Positions 1-9,138 of a stretch of DNA of 64,000 nucleotides are shown piece after piece. The notes under the pieces are model-generated. The model searched no databases. It saw only the letters and a program-made list of their open reading frames with translations, and was not told where the DNA came from. How positions within the stretch are numbered: position 1 is the stretch's first letter; each line of letters starts with the position of its first letter. Origin of the DNA: VGJW01 sp035285595 (lineage in GTDB: Bacteria > Cyanobacteriota > Sericytochromatia > S15B-MN24 > VGJW01); contig JAYKGV010000054.1 in the NCBI GenBank assembly GCA_035285595.1, positions 1 to 64,000 of the forward strand, read 5' to 3'. The translations under genes were made by a program, and so were the position numbers.

Positions 1-812
1 ACATCGCCTGCACGGGCGGGGCCGTGGACCGGAGGCGGCATGTCAGGAACGAGCGTTCTCACCAACTGGACGAGATCCCGGACGGACGTGGGCACCCCGG
101 TGCCCACGTTGAGCACGGCATGTCCGAGGTCCCGGGTCACGAGGGCCAGTCGGTTGGCTTCGGCGACGTCCCGGACATGCACGAAGTCCCTGGTTTGCAG
201 GCCGTCGCCGTGAATCTGGAACGGCTGCCCGCGCCTCGCCCGGTCGGCCAGGATGGACAGCACGCCCGAATAGGGTGAGGAGGGATCCTGCCTCGGTCCA
301 TAGACGTTGAAATAGCGTAAAGCCACTGTCTCGAGTCCATGCAGCTCGTGATAGATGCGTGCATAGGTCTCGCACGTGGCCTTTTCGAGGCCATAGGGGG
401 AGAGAGGCCTTACGGGAGCCTCTTCGTCGAGCGGCGGCGGCGTCCTGCCGTAGACGGCCGCCGAGCTGGCCAGGACCACCCTCGGGACACCGTGGCGACG
501 TGCCGCTTCCAGAACTTTCAGGGTGCCTTCGACGTTGCGGGAGAGGCTCTCCAGTGGAGCTTCCACCGAGCGGGGCACCGACACCAGCGCCGCCAGGTGC
601 AGGATGCCTGCCAGTCCAGGTACCAGCTGCTCCAGCAGGGACTCGTCCCGGATGTCGCCGACCCTCAACTCCACACGATCGGGCAGATGGCCACGCTTGC
701 CTGTCGACAGGTCGTCCAGCACGACGACCTCGTGTCCGGCCGCAAGGAGGCACTCCACGCTGTGGCTGCCGATGAAACCGGCGCCTCCCGTCACCATGAA
801 CCGCTGTCCCAT
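1..812 (-). CDS. NAD-dependent epimerase/dehydratase (GalE-like), C-terminus cut by window edge
   Basis: This is an extended short-chain dehydrogenase acting on a nucleotide sugar. About 270 codons are present and no stop is reached at the left edge, so roughly the last 40-60 residues of a 310-330 residue family are missing. The N-terminus carries the Rossmann NAD motif (VTGGAGFIGSHSVE), followed by HLAA and ASSAAVYG, and a Tyr-x3-Lys pair (YGLEK). ATGs lie at 821 and 812 in the same frame. The second is chosen, although the GGAGG before it is only 2 bases away, so the start is uncertain. It is divergent from the next gene. The substrate cannot be told from sequence; UDP-glucose 4-epimerase or a related sugar epimerase is likely. 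Confidence 0.85.
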   Translation of the reverse strand, partial: MGQRFMVTGGAGFIGSHSVECLLAAGHEVVVLDDLSTGKRGHLPDRVELRVGDIRDESLLEQLVPGLAGILHLAALVSVPRSVEAPLESLSRNVEGTLKVLEAARRHGVPRVVLASSAAVYGRTPPPLDEEAPVRPLSPYGLEKATCETYARIYHELHGLETVALRYFNVYGPRQDPSSPYSGVLSILADRARRGQPFQIHGDGLQTRDFVHVRDVAEANRLALVTRDLGHAVLNVGTGVPTSVRDLVQLVRTLVPDMPPPVHGPARAGD

Positions 813-844
813 AGCCTCCATGGTACACGGGTACAAGAAGCGGG

Positions 845-1597
845 ATGAGAGAGGGTCCGCGAAAGGCCCCGTCCTGGATGGCGGAGCTGTTCTTCGAGGC
901 GGCGGTCGTACCTGCGGCAGCCCTTCCCGAGGTGTCTGTCGTGGAGCGGCCGGCCGAGCCAGGCTTTTCCCGAGCCGACCTTCTGGGGCCTGCCGCATCT
1001 GGCCCTGAGCCGCCGCGGACCTTCGCCGCCTACAAGGCCCTGATGGAATCCCTGTTCAACCCGCTGCGGGACCAGGCTCTGAAGCTGATGCAGCGCGAGC
1101 CTGTGTTCGCCACCGCGCGCGAGGTGTGGCGCAAGGGGCAGGGTCAGGCCAATGCCAACGTCGTGAGCGCCTTGTCGCCTTTCGTGGTGAAGGCCCTAGA
1201 GCAAGCCTATGGATTCGCTGCCCCGCCGGTCGACTACAAGCCGGCAGCGGGCTTCCTCGGCCAATATGACGTGCGGCATCATCGCATTCTCATCACCCCG
1301 GCGCTTTTCCAGGCCTCGCTCAAGGACTTTCTCGACACACTCATACACGAGGAGATGCACGCCTTCCAGGCGGATCTCATCCTGATGCTGAACGTCCAGC
1401 GCAAGGGCCGGGTGCTGACGCCTCCCGAGCGTGCCCTCGCGCAGTACTGGAAAAATGAGGAACCGAAGTACCGATCTGCGCTTGCCGCTGGCAGTGCCAT
1501 GAGTCCGGAAACCAAGGCTCGGTACCGCATGATCGGGCAGGAGTACCATGCGTGGACGACCGCGCATTATCTGGCCTCGCGTCTGGCGGGCAGCTGA
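845..1597 (+). CDS. Putative zinc metallopeptidase with HEEMH motif
   Basis: A 250-residue protein of no family I recognise. About two thirds of the way in it has DTLIHEEMHAFQ, a classic HExxH zinc site in a predicted helix. About 70 residues later comes a QEYHAW segment that could supply the third ligand, as in gluzincins. The first 55 residues are Ala/Pro-rich and look disordered; there is no signal peptide or membrane helix. The start could also be ATG 878; neither has a strong Shine-Dalgarno. The 3' end overlaps the convergent membrane gene by 31 bases. Protease activity is inferred from the motif alone, so it could equally be a non-proteolytic zinc protein. Confidence 0.6.
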   Translation: MREGPRKAPSWMAELFFEAAVVPAAALPEVSVVERPAEPGFSRADLLGPAASGPEPPRTFAAYKALMESLFNPLRDQALKLMQREPVFATAREVWRKGQGQANANVVSALSPFVVKALEQAYGFAAPPVDYKPAAGFLGQYDVRHHRILITPALFQASLKDFLDTLIHEEMHAFQADLILMLNVQRKGRVLTPPERALAQYWKNEEPKYRSALAAGSAMSPETKARYRMIGQEYHAWTTAHYLASRLAGS

Positions 1598-3015
1598 GAG
1601 GTACTGGCCTCGCCGTCTTGCGAGGGCAGAAGGTCGTCGGCGTGCGACGGCAGGTGGAGCAGCGACGAGGCTCCGACCAGCACCAGGGGCCAGATCTGCG
1701 ACACCACGCGATCGACCGAAGTGGCGAGGTGCCACGTGAGATCACGCGGGGTCAAGAGGTAGACGAGCAGATTGATCGACAACTGCCCTGCGGCCAGACC
1801 CAGCACGGTGATCCCCGCTCGACGAGACGCCCGAGAGCAGGTCAGCCCCATGCCTGCCCCCGCGATCAACAGGACCAAGGGACCATCCGGCCCCAGGTTC
1901 CAGAAGGCTTTCGCCATGGCATGCGTGACCGCATGCCACCGCTCCGGTGACGTGAGGCACTCGAGCATTCTGCTCAGAGATTGACCGTGGGTCAGGTCAT
2001 TGGCGGGCGCCCAGCTTTTGTGCAGCAGCAGTGCCACTGCCGGAAGTGCGCCCAGCAGGGCGGTAGGGACCATCCACCCCCGCTGCGGCCGGAAAGGCAG
2101 CCGTCGGCGCCACACCAGGGCCAGCGCGGCAAGCGCCCAGAGCATGGCAAAGGCTGCGCCCTCGTTCTTTGTCCACGCGGCCACGAGGGCCATGACTCCC
2201 CCCAGCCCCAAGGCACGCCAAGCACGGTCCGGCTCTTCACGGCCGGTGGCGGCCGCTTTGGCGAGGCAGCCTCCCGCTGCCAACACGGCAGCCGCCACCT
2301 GTTGGTCGGCGTACTGCATCCGTGCCGCGAGGAACGCTTGATCGCCGACGAGCCATAGGCCCATGGCGACCAGACTCGCCGTGACGCCGGCAAATGTCCG
2401 CACCCAGAGGCCGATGCCGAGCGACACAGCGACCCAGGCCAGCCCCGAGATCATCTCGGGCACGGTGGAATCACCGGGAATCGTCAGACTCCAGAGGCGC
2501 GCGATCGTCAGGGGAAGGTTCCACGGGTAGTCCGGGTGTGCGTTCGCCAGCTCAGCGCGCTGCATCAGGGCCAGGCCTTCCTGACCCAGAACCAGGGCAC
2601 GGGCTGTCATGTTCCACAGGGCCCATGCGTCCCAGTCGCCATCCGGCAGGGACTTCAACAAACCTGGAAGGTCGACCAGCCGGATCAGCGCCAGACTCGT
2701 CACGAAGCACGCAAGGATCTGCCGTGAGCGGGGCCAGTGCCAGAAGTTGGGGAGGTGCGGAGTCTCGCGGGGTGCCCGAAAGTTCCGGCGCCGCCAGTAA
2801 GACGCCCCTAACCCGGCAGCCAACAGGCCCTCGGTCAGCCACGTCCACACGTGCCACGACACCCCGGCGCGAAGCAGCAGATAGGTCCAAGCGGAAAGGA
2901 GGGCCATCCCGAGGGGTATCGCGACGGCTAAGGCCAACGACGCATCTGCCCCTATGGCCCGGGCTGCCCGGTAACCACCAAGGCTACCGAGCATCACGGC
3001 AAGCAGCACGCTCAC
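1567..3015 (-). CDS. Polytopic membrane protein, GT39/ArnT-like (GT-C fold) glycosyltransferase candidate
   Basis: A 482-residue protein with about ten or more hydrophobic segments over nearly its whole length. After the third or fourth segment comes DGDWDAWALWNMTARAL, a signature seen in GT39-like membrane glycosyltransferases, which use polyprenyl-phosphate sugars at the membrane. The N-terminus begins directly with a membrane helix (MSVLLAVMLGSLGG). Its start overlaps the stop of the upstream small secreted protein by 4 bases (ATGA), so the two are probably co-translated. Donor and acceptor are unknown. It could also be a membrane protein of the same fold without transferase activity. Confidence 0.6.
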   Translation of the reverse strand: MSVLLAVMLGSLGGYRAARAIGADASLALAVAIPLGMALLSAWTYLLLRAGVSWHVWTWLTEGLLAAGLGASYWRRRNFRAPRETPHLPNFWHWPRSRQILACFVTSLALIRLVDLPGLLKSLPDGDWDAWALWNMTARALVLGQEGLALMQRAELANAHPDYPWNLPLTIARLWSLTIPGDSTVPEMISGLAWVAVSLGIGLWVRTFAGVTASLVAMGLWLVGDQAFLAARMQYADQQVAAAVLAAGGCLAKAAATGREEPDRAWRALGLGGVMALVAAWTKNEGAAFAMLWALAALALVWRRRLPFRPQRGWMVPTALLGALPAVALLLHKSWAPANDLTHGQSLSRMLECLTSPERWHAVTHAMAKAFWNLGPDGPLVLLIAGAGMGLTCSRASRRAGITVLGLAAGQLSINLLVYLLTPRDLTWHLATSVDRVVSQIWPLVLVGASSLLHLPSHADDLLPSQDGEASTSQLPARREAR

Positions 3016-3398
3016 AGGTCAGCCTTTTCAAGGGCGACCTGCCCGTCGCGGGAGCGCCACGTCCACCGTCTGCCGACGCGTGCCCCGGCCTCCACGGAGC
3101 CTTTGCCCAGATGGAGCATGCACCTCGCGCGGACATCGGTGACGAGCACCCGCGGAAAAACCTGGCCTTGCACTCTCCACAGGAGTTCGAGCTGCTGGGC
3201 ATCCTCGGCGGAAACGCTGACCACAGTTCCGCAGCCTTCCGCAGTCAAGGCGTCCTGCAAGCCGGGGACCGCGAAGGGGTCGGGCCCGGACTCCGAACGG
3301 AATGGTCGAGACGCCACTGCGACCCCTCTGCTGCCAAACCAGGCCAGCAGGACGAGCCAAGTGGCCTTCCTCCATCCCCGACGGCTCATCAGCCCCAT
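3012..3398 (-). CDS. Small secreted or membrane-anchored hypothetical protein
   Basis: A 128-residue protein I do not recognise. It starts with a basic stretch and a hydrophobic helix (ATWLVLLAWFGSRGVAVAS) that looks like a signal peptide or anchor. The mature part is short, contains two Cys, and ends in a Trp/Arg-rich region. In-frame ATGs occur at codons 1 and 4. It lies directly upstream of the GT39-like gene with a 4-base ATGA overlap and is divergent from nagB, which suggests an accessory role for the membrane enzyme. Confidence 0.55.
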   Translation of the reverse strand: MGLMSRRGWRKATWLVLLAWFGSRGVAVASRPFRSESGPDPFAVPGLQDALTAEGCGTVVSVSAEDAQQLELLWRVQGQVFPRVLVTDVRARCMLHLGKGSVEAGARVGRRWTWRSRDGQVALEKADL

Positions 3399-3428
3399 GT
3401 CGTCATGGTACCGGAGTTGCCGGAACGC

Positions 3429-3458
3429 TTGCCGATCCTAAGTCCAAAGGGATAGACT
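3429..3458 (+). promoter_or_regulatory. Candidate promoter of nagB
   Basis: TTGCCG at 3429-3434 and TAGACT at 3453-3458 are separated by 18 bases, each matching four of six sigma-70 consensus bases. The -10 ends 16 bases before the nagB ATG, so any leader would be very short, and no Shine-Dalgarno is visible there. Confidence 0.35.
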
Positions 3459-3474
3459 GCCCACCCGTCAACCC

Positions 3475-4191
3475 ATGGATATCCATACTTTTCTCGATGC
3501 GCGTGCGGTGGCCGTAGCGGCGGCAGACCGTCTGGCTGCCGCCTTGCATCTCAAGCCTGCCCTGCGCATCGCCTTGCCTGCCGGGGCGACGCCTGTGCCT
3601 CTGTTTGAGGAGCTCATCAGGCGTCATCGTGAGGAAGGATTGTCCTTCTCCGAGGTCACGGTCTTCGGGCTCGATGAGTACCGCGGGCTGGGCCCCGGAC
3701 ATCCCCGTTCCTTTGCGTGGTTCTTCCGATCATTTTTGCTGGACCAGCTGGATGTACCTCCTGAACGGATCCACCTCCTGGAGGGGGATCGAGAGCCTGC
3801 CGAGCATACGTGTCGTCTACACGAAGCGAGGTTGCTGGCGGATGGCGGACTGGACCTCGCGATTGTCGGAGTCGGGGGCAATGGTCACCTGGCGTTCAAC
3901 GAGCCGAGCCCAGCGCTCGTGGCCGGGACGCACGTGGCGACCCTGTCGCCCGAGACTCGAGCTGCTCTTCCCGCGGATATCGGGTATGTCGAGGAGGGGC
4001 TCAGCATGGGCATGGGGTCGATTCTCTCGGCTCGGGAAATCCTGTTGCTGGCTACAGGACCTGCGAAGTCAGGCATCATCGGTCGATTGGCGCAACCTCT
4101 CGTGAGTACGATGGTCCCCGCCTCATTGCTGCACGTGCATCCGTCGGCCCACGTGCTGGTCGATGCCGCGGCAGCCTCTGCCCTCGGCTGA
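3475..4191 (+). CDS. nagB: Glucosamine-6-phosphate deaminase
   Basis: Converts glucosamine-6-phosphate to fructose-6-phosphate and ammonia in the cytosol, feeding amino sugars into glycolysis. The 238 residues match the usual family length. Visible are the sugar-phosphate loop near residue 40 (PAGATPVPLFEEL), GLDEY with the catalytic Asp, and GVGGNGHLAFNEP with the active-site His and Glu. The Asp of the E. coli enzyme is Asn here, as in many Bacillus-type enzymes. It runs divergently from the small secreted protein and overlaps the first possible start of the cyclase gene by 29 bases. glmM further along uses the opposite, biosynthetic side of the same pool. Confidence 0.93.
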   Translation: MDIHTFLDARAVAVAAADRLAAALHLKPALRIALPAGATPVPLFEELIRRHREEGLSFSEVTVFGLDEYRGLGPGHPRSFAWFFRSFLLDQLDVPPERIHLLEGDREPAEHTCRLHEARLLADGGLDLAIVGVGGNGHLAFNEPSPALVAGTHVATLSPETRAALPADIGYVEEGLSMGMGSILSAREILLLATGPAKSGIIGRLAQPLVSTMVPASLLHVHPSAHVLVDAAAASALG

Positions 4192-7100
4192 TGAGGGCGG
4201 GCGCCAAGGGTATAGAGGCAACGTCCTTGCACTTCTTCCTTCCGGGTGTCTTCCGCTGAACTGCGTTCAATGCCAACGGCCCGTGGGCCCCACGGCCCGG
4301 TTCTGTGGGCACTGTGGCGCCCCACAGACTGAAGGCGCCAAGGCCGAGGCTTCTTCGGCTGCGCCGGTCTTCAAGCCCATGGGTACGGGGGCGCTGTTGC
4401 TGCCGGGCACAGGGCGTCTGTCAGGTGGTACCGGAGTCCTGCCTCGAACGCCTACCGCCCTGCTGGGCCGTCCGGGTACCGGCCCGCTCTTGCCCCGGGT
4501 TCCGCAGGTGCACCCTGTTCTGGACCCGGGCTCCCCACCCGCTGCCGGCAGTATGCCGGTGGCCTCTCCAGAGGCAGGTCGTGAGCTCGCGGTACCCTCG
4601 TCTGCGGGCGGGGCGCCGGCGATTCCCTCGGGCCCGGTGGCGGTTGGTGTCGCCGTGCCTGGAGCCCCTCTTGAGGCTCCGAACCAGCGGGTAGGGGACC
4701 GACGAGTCGTGACCGTGCTGTTCGCAGATGTTTCCGGCTTCACCTCCATGAGTGAGCGACTCGACCCGGAATCGGTCCGCGACGTGGTCAATGACTTCTT
4801 CAAGGTGTTGACCGAGCCCATCTACCGGTTCGGCGGCAACGTCGACAAGTACATCGGGGATGCCATCATGGCCATCTTCGGGGCACCCATCGCCCACGAG
4901 GACGATGCCGAGCGAGCGGTCATGGCAGCCCTCGAGATGCAGGTTGCGGCAAAGTCCTTTGCCGAAGGCGTGGAGGCGAAGGTTGGCACTCGCCTGAAGG
5001 TCCGCATCGGCATCAACACGGGCCTCGTCGTGGCGGGCGCGGTCGGTGGTCAATCTCGTCAGGACTATACCGTCATCGGTGATACGGTAAACCTCGCCCA
5101 GCGCATGGAGACGGCGGCGCCCCCCGGCGGTGTGCGGGTGTCCGAGAGCACCTACAAGCTCACGCGCCATCGGATCCGCTACGGCGAACCCGAATCGCAG
5201 GCCGTCAAGGGACGCAAGAGCGACCTCGTGACATACGTGGCCCAGGGCTTGAACGAGACCAAAGCCCGGACGGTCCAGGATTGGCCGCTTGTCGGGCGCG
5301 ATGCCGAGTATGCCGAGCTGCGCGAAGTGATTGAGCAAATGATTCGGCGAGGCTCCCAGGCCGTCAACCTGGTGGGCCCGCCTGGCTCTGGCAAGAGCCA
5401 TCTCGCGCGTAACTTGCGCGACTGGTTCGCCGCCACGCATGAAGGTCTGGTGCTTCACCTCGTCCTTCCGTCCTACTCCGAGGGCATTTCGGCGTGGGTC
5501 ATCCAGGAGTTGGGTCGGCTCATACCGGACCGGGCACGCGAGGCCGGCCTCGCGGTACCGGAGGGGGATGCCGTGGCGATGTTGCTGCAACTGGCCAGCG
5601 AGCGTCCGGTCCTGCTTGATCTCGAGGATGCCCACTGGTTCGACCCTGACTCGCTGGCGTGGCTGCGGACCTTGCTCTCCCGGGTCGAGGATCACCCCGA
5701 CAGTCAGGTCTGTCTGCTGCTGCAGTTCAGGTCCAGCTCCGACAAGGACTTTGCTGAGGATATCGGCCCACCTCGCCTCACGATCTCGCTCGAGCCGATG
5801 GACGAGTTCTCGATGCTGGACATGCTCGATGCTCTCGAGGGTCCGCTTGAACTCGAAGATCTGAGCGAGGAGGATCGCCTCGCTTTGACCCGCGTCGCCG
5901 ACGGCAGCCCCGGTTTTCTGGTGGAACTCGTGAAGTCTCGCAAGAGTCGGGCGGAGGCTGGCCAGAAGGGCGAGGACAGTAAGGTGCCGTTGGTCGTGGG
6001 TGCGCAGATTGCCTCTCGGTTGGATGGCCTGCCGACGGTCCAACGTCAGCTGCTTCAGGTGGCGAGTGTCGTCGGCATGCAATTCCAGCGAGGGGTAGTC
6101 GATGCGGTCGCCGGGGTCCGCGAGGTGGATGGGGTCTGGGCCGAGCTGCTCCTTCAGGATCTTGTCAGCGGCGAGGATGACGAGCACTTGCAGTTCACCA
6201 ATGGGTGGCTCCAGACCGTCACCTACGAGAGCATGTTGCTGAGTGCCCGCAGGGACCTGCATTTGCGTGTTGCGCAACACCTTGAGGGGATGCTGCGTGA
6301 AGGTGGCCGGAACTCCGTCGATCCCCTCACGGTCGCCGATCATTTCGTCAAGGCCGAACAGCCCGTGCGGGGTGTCGCCTACCTCGTTCGGGCCGCCGAG
6401 CAGGCGCTCGACCAGAGTCACGTGGACGAGGCCCGGAACCTCCTGGATCAGGCTCAGGCAGCCCTTGCCTCGACTCCAGCCGGTCCGAGTCCCGTGGCGG
6501 CTCGAGTCCACGTGTGTCTGGGGCGTCTGGCCCAGTCCGAGGAGGAGCCCCAGCGCGCCCGCAGGCATTTCCATATGGCATTTCTCGCCGCCCCCATGGG
6601 TGAATCGGGCGCCTTTGCCTTGGCCCATCTGGCAACCGCGCTTGAGGCCACGGGTGACCGCCCGGGAGCAGAGGAGCGCTTGCTGGAGGCCTTGGCCTTG
6701 GTACATGAGACGGATCCTCAGCGCGCCGTTTATCTCTCCCGTCTCTCGAGACTCCGCCTGGCTCTTGGAGAGGTCGACGCGGCCTTCGAGAATGCCGAGG
6801 AAGCCCTTCGTGGCCTGCCGGTCCTTCCCGGGCTGGATCGCTGGCGAGCCTTGTCGGTCAAAGGGAGGGTCCTCGCGCGGCGCGGCCAGTTGCAGGAAGC
6901 CGAATCCATTCAGCAGCAGGCGGTCGATCTGGCGGAAGGCCTTGCCGACGAGGAAGCCGTCGCGACGAGCCTGCTCGACGTCGGACGTCTGCAGCTGCGT
7001 ACCGGTGCTTGGCGCGAGGCCCATGTCTCGCTGTCAGAAGCGGCGACCCGTGCCGGAGTGGCCCGCAATCGATGGGTTTTGGCCGGTGCTTGCGGTCGGC

Positions 7101-7693
7101 TTGGCCTTCTCCTCGCGTCCTGTGGCGACCAGGTACGTGCCGAACCCATGTTTATCGAGGCGGCTCACTTGTACAAGGCACTGGGAGACGATCGACGAAC
7201 GGCGCTCAATCAGCTTCACCTTGCCGAGTTGGCACATCGTCGGGGCCAGAGAGAAGTTGCGTTGGCGGGTGCTCTGCAGGCCCTGGCGGGTTTGCAGGCC
7301 TCCGGTGGCGAGGGTCTGGGAGATGCTTGGCGCCTGCTCGCGGAAGTTCATCTGGCAGCGGGTCGTCTGGATGAGGCCCGGGATGCACTGGCCCAAGCGG
7401 AGAGCGAGGTGGTCGACCCCGGCTTGCAGGGCGGAGCCGTTTTGCGAATCCAGGCCGCGCTGGCCGCGCAGGAAGGAGCTCCGGAGCTGGCCTTGACGCT
7501 GCTTGACGAGGCCCTCGTGCTGCTGGAGGCCCCGCTGGCACGCCCCGAGCGCTTGCGCGTGCTGGAATTGCGCGAGACGTTGCTCAAACGCGCGGGTCGA
7601 ACCGATGAACTGGAGATGGTCGTTCGGCAGCGGCAGGTCCTGAAAACCGAACTGACCTTGGAGTCTGAGTCGGGAAGCCCGGTGGTAGGATGA
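4163..7693 (+). CDS. Zinc-ribbon / class III adenylyl cyclase / AAA ATPase / TPR regulator
   Basis: A 1176-residue signalling protein. Residues 34-51 hold a CxxC...CxxC zinc ribbon, then a Pro/Gly-rich linker to about 175. The class III cyclase domain spans about 180-350, with metal Asp189 and Asp233, a Lys before YIGD and the Asp of RQDYTVIGD that favour ATP, and the Asn310/Arg314 transition-state pair, so it looks active for cAMP. A Walker A (GPPGSGKS, 405-412) and a Walker B-like LLDLEDAHWFD near 480 mark an AAA/STAND ATPase, followed by about 500 residues of TPR-like helices. The only ATG is 4163, inside nagB; a CTG at 4256 is the alternative. The stop overlaps the chemoreceptor start by 4 bases. 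Confidence 0.88.
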   Translation: MPRQPLPSADEGGRQGYRGNVLALLPSGCLPLNCVQCQRPVGPTARFCGHCGAPQTEGAKAEASSAAPVFKPMGTGALLLPGTGRLSGGTGVLPRTPTALLGRPGTGPLLPRVPQVHPVLDPGSPPAAGSMPVASPEAGRELAVPSSAGGAPAIPSGPVAVGVAVPGAPLEAPNQRVGDRRVVTVLFADVSGFTSMSERLDPESVRDVVNDFFKVLTEPIYRFGGNVDKYIGDAIMAIFGAPIAHEDDAERAVMAALEMQVAAKSFAEGVEAKVGTRLKVRIGINTGLVVAGAVGGQSRQDYTVIGDTVNLAQRMETAAPPGGVRVSESTYKLTRHRIRYGEPESQAVKGRKSDLVTYVAQGLNETKARTVQDWPLVGRDAEYAELREVIEQMIRRGSQAVNLVGPPGSGKSHLARNLRDWFAATHEGLVLHLVLPSYSEGISAWVIQELGRLIPDRAREAGLAVPEGDAVAMLLQLASERPVLLDLEDAHWFDPDSLAWLRTLLSRVEDHPDSQVCLLLQFRSSSDKDFAEDIGPPRLTISLEPMDEFSMLDMLDALEGPLELEDLSEEDRLALTRVADGSPGFLVELVKSRKSRAEAGQKGEDSKVPLVVGAQIASRLDGLPTVQRQLLQVASVVGMQFQRGVVDAVAGVREVDGVWAELLLQDLVSGEDDEHLQFTNGWLQTVTYESMLLSARRDLHLRVAQHLEGMLREGGRNSVDPLTVADHFVKAEQPVRGVAYLVRAAEQALDQSHVDEARNLLDQAQAALASTPAGPSPVAARVHVCLGRLAQSEEEPQRARRHFHMAFLAAPMGESGAFALAHLATALEATGDRPGAEERLLEALALVHETDPQRAVYLSRLSRLRLALGEVDAAFENAEEALRGLPVLPGLDRWRALSVKGRVLARRGQLQEAESIQQQAVDLAEGLADEEAVATSLLDVGRLQLRTGAWREAHVSLSEAATRAGVARNRWVLAGACGRLGLLLASCGDQVRAEPMFIEAAHLYKALGDDRRTALNQLHLAELAHRRGQREVALAGALQALAGLQASGGEGLGDAWRLLAEVHLAAGRLDEARDALAQAESEVVDPGLQGGAVLRIQAALAAQEGAPELALTLLDEALVLLEAPLARPERLRVLELRETLLKRAGRTDELEMVVRQRQVLKTELTLESESGSPVVG

Positions 7694-9027
7694 CGGAAAT
7701 GGCCGAGACGATCGTCAGTACAGACCCCGCCGGACGGGCCGCCGAGGCAGGCGAAGCCGGCGAAGTAGAGCGTCTCCAGCCCAGGGGACTTGCCACGGGG
7801 GCCTTCCGTGCCGTTGCCATGGCTGCAGTTCTGCTGCCGCTTTGCGCTCAGGGCCTGCTGTCGTGGTTGTGGCCGGGGATGGCCGGTGCAGTGCTCGGCC
7901 TCTCCCTGCTTGCCGGGCTGGTCGGCTTCGGGATTCTGGCCCGGGCCTTTGCCCGTGCGATGGCACCGCTCACGGACCTGTCAGCGGTTTCCTTGCGCGT
8001 CATCGAGGGAGACCTGACGACTCGGGCACCGGAGTCGCATGTCGACGTCTTTGCCGAGATCGGTCGGGCTTTCAATCGGCTCGTGGAACGCCTGCAGATC
8101 CTCGTACGCCAGACGAGGGAGACGGCCTCGACGCTCGTCCGCAGCTCGCGTCAGCTCCGTCAGGCTGCCGAGAATACTGGCAAGGCTGCGCAGCAGGTTG
8201 CGGATACCATCGCCCAGCTCGCTTCGGCTTCCATCGAGCAAGTCAACTCCGTGCAGCGCGTGGCCGGTGAAATCTCGCGCGTGTCCGAGGCCGCCAAGCA
8301 AGTGGCCGGCAACGCCCAATCCGCGGCTGAGTCTGCCGCCAACACGGCCCAGAGCGCACAGGGTGGCAGGCAGGATCTGCAACAGGCCATTGCAAAGATG
8401 GACTCCATCAAGCACAAGGTGTCGCAATCGTCGATGGTTGTCGGGCGCCTGGGCGAACTGGGGCAACAGATTGGGAAAATTCTTGAGCTCATCAACGGCA
8501 TTGCCGCTCAGACCAATCTGCTGGCGCTAAATGCGGCCATCGAGGCGGCTCGAGCCGGCGAGCAAGGTCGCGGATTCGCGGTCGTGGCCGAGGAGGTGCG
8601 GAAGCTGGCTGAACAAAGTGCACAGGCCACGGGCCAGATTGCGACGATGATTCAGGAAATCCAGACCGAAACGGACAAGGCGGTCCGTACCATGAACTCT
8701 GGTTCTCAGGAGGTCAACGAAGGTGTCGAGGTCATCAATCGCGCCGGACACGCCTTGGACCTGATCGTACGGGATGCCACCAGCACCGACCAACAGATCC
8801 AGCGGATCTCCGAGGCGGCGCAACTTCTGGCGGATAGTTCCACGAAAGTCAGCAGCGCCATCGAGCAGATCAGCACCATCACGGCACAATCGGCGGAAAG
8901 TTCGCAGCAGATGGCGGCCAGCAGCCAAGAGCAGACGGCCTCCATTCATGAGATCACGGCAGCGGCGCAGGGGTTGGGAACCTTGGCCGGAGATCTCGAG
9001 CAGATCGTCGTCAACTTTCGGGCCTGA
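7690..9027 (+). CDS. Methyl-accepting chemotaxis protein without periplasmic sensor domain
   Basis: A 445-residue chemoreceptor-type signal transducer. After a 35-residue cytoplasmic N-terminus come two closely spaced membrane helices (about 37-80) with almost no loop, a HAMP domain (about 85-140), and a long coiled-coil signalling domain. The hairpin tip is visible (AAQTNLLALNAAIEAARAGE), followed by GRGFAVVAEEVRKLAEQS. With no extracytoplasmic ligand domain it probably senses a membrane or cytoplasmic cue or responds to a partner. The ATG overlaps the cyclase stop (ATGA), so the two are translationally coupled. No cheA or cheW is in the window. Confidence 0.92.
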   Translation: MTEMAETIVSTDPAGRAAEAGEAGEVERLQPRGLATGAFRAVAMAAVLLPLCAQGLLSWLWPGMAGAVLGLSLLAGLVGFGILARAFARAMAPLTDLSAVSLRVIEGDLTTRAPESHVDVFAEIGRAFNRLVERLQILVRQTRETASTLVRSSRQLRQAAENTGKAAQQVADTIAQLASASIEQVNSVQRVAGEISRVSEAAKQVAGNAQSAAESAANTAQSAQGGRQDLQQAIAKMDSIKHKVSQSSMVVGRLGELGQQIGKILELINGIAAQTNLLALNAAIEAARAGEQGRGFAVVAEEVRKLAEQSAQATGQIATMIQEIQTETDKAVRTMNSGSQEVNEGVEVINRAGHALDLIVRDATSTDQQIQRISEAAQLLADSSTKVSSAIEQISTITAQSAESSQQMAASSQEQTASIHEITAAAQGLGTLAGDLEQIVVNFRA

Positions 9028-9138
9028 ATTTCGACGGATTCCCGCGATTCCCTCTCAATTCAAGGGGTTGGCGGGCCGTTGCGGGGTCGGGGGTCACCTG
9101 GGTAGGCTGCGACGTGCAGGGGCGACCGGAGAAGACGG

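Noticed and set aside
43..828. A 261-codon minus-strand frame at the left edge
   Set aside because: It is Arg/Gly-rich out-of-frame translation; the neighbouring frame carries the epimerase motifs and simply lacks a stop within the window.
4421..7024. An 867-codon minus-strand frame opposite the cyclase gene
   Set aside because: It has no recognisable domain; the plus strand encodes a clear multi-domain protein. Long antisense frames are common at this GC.
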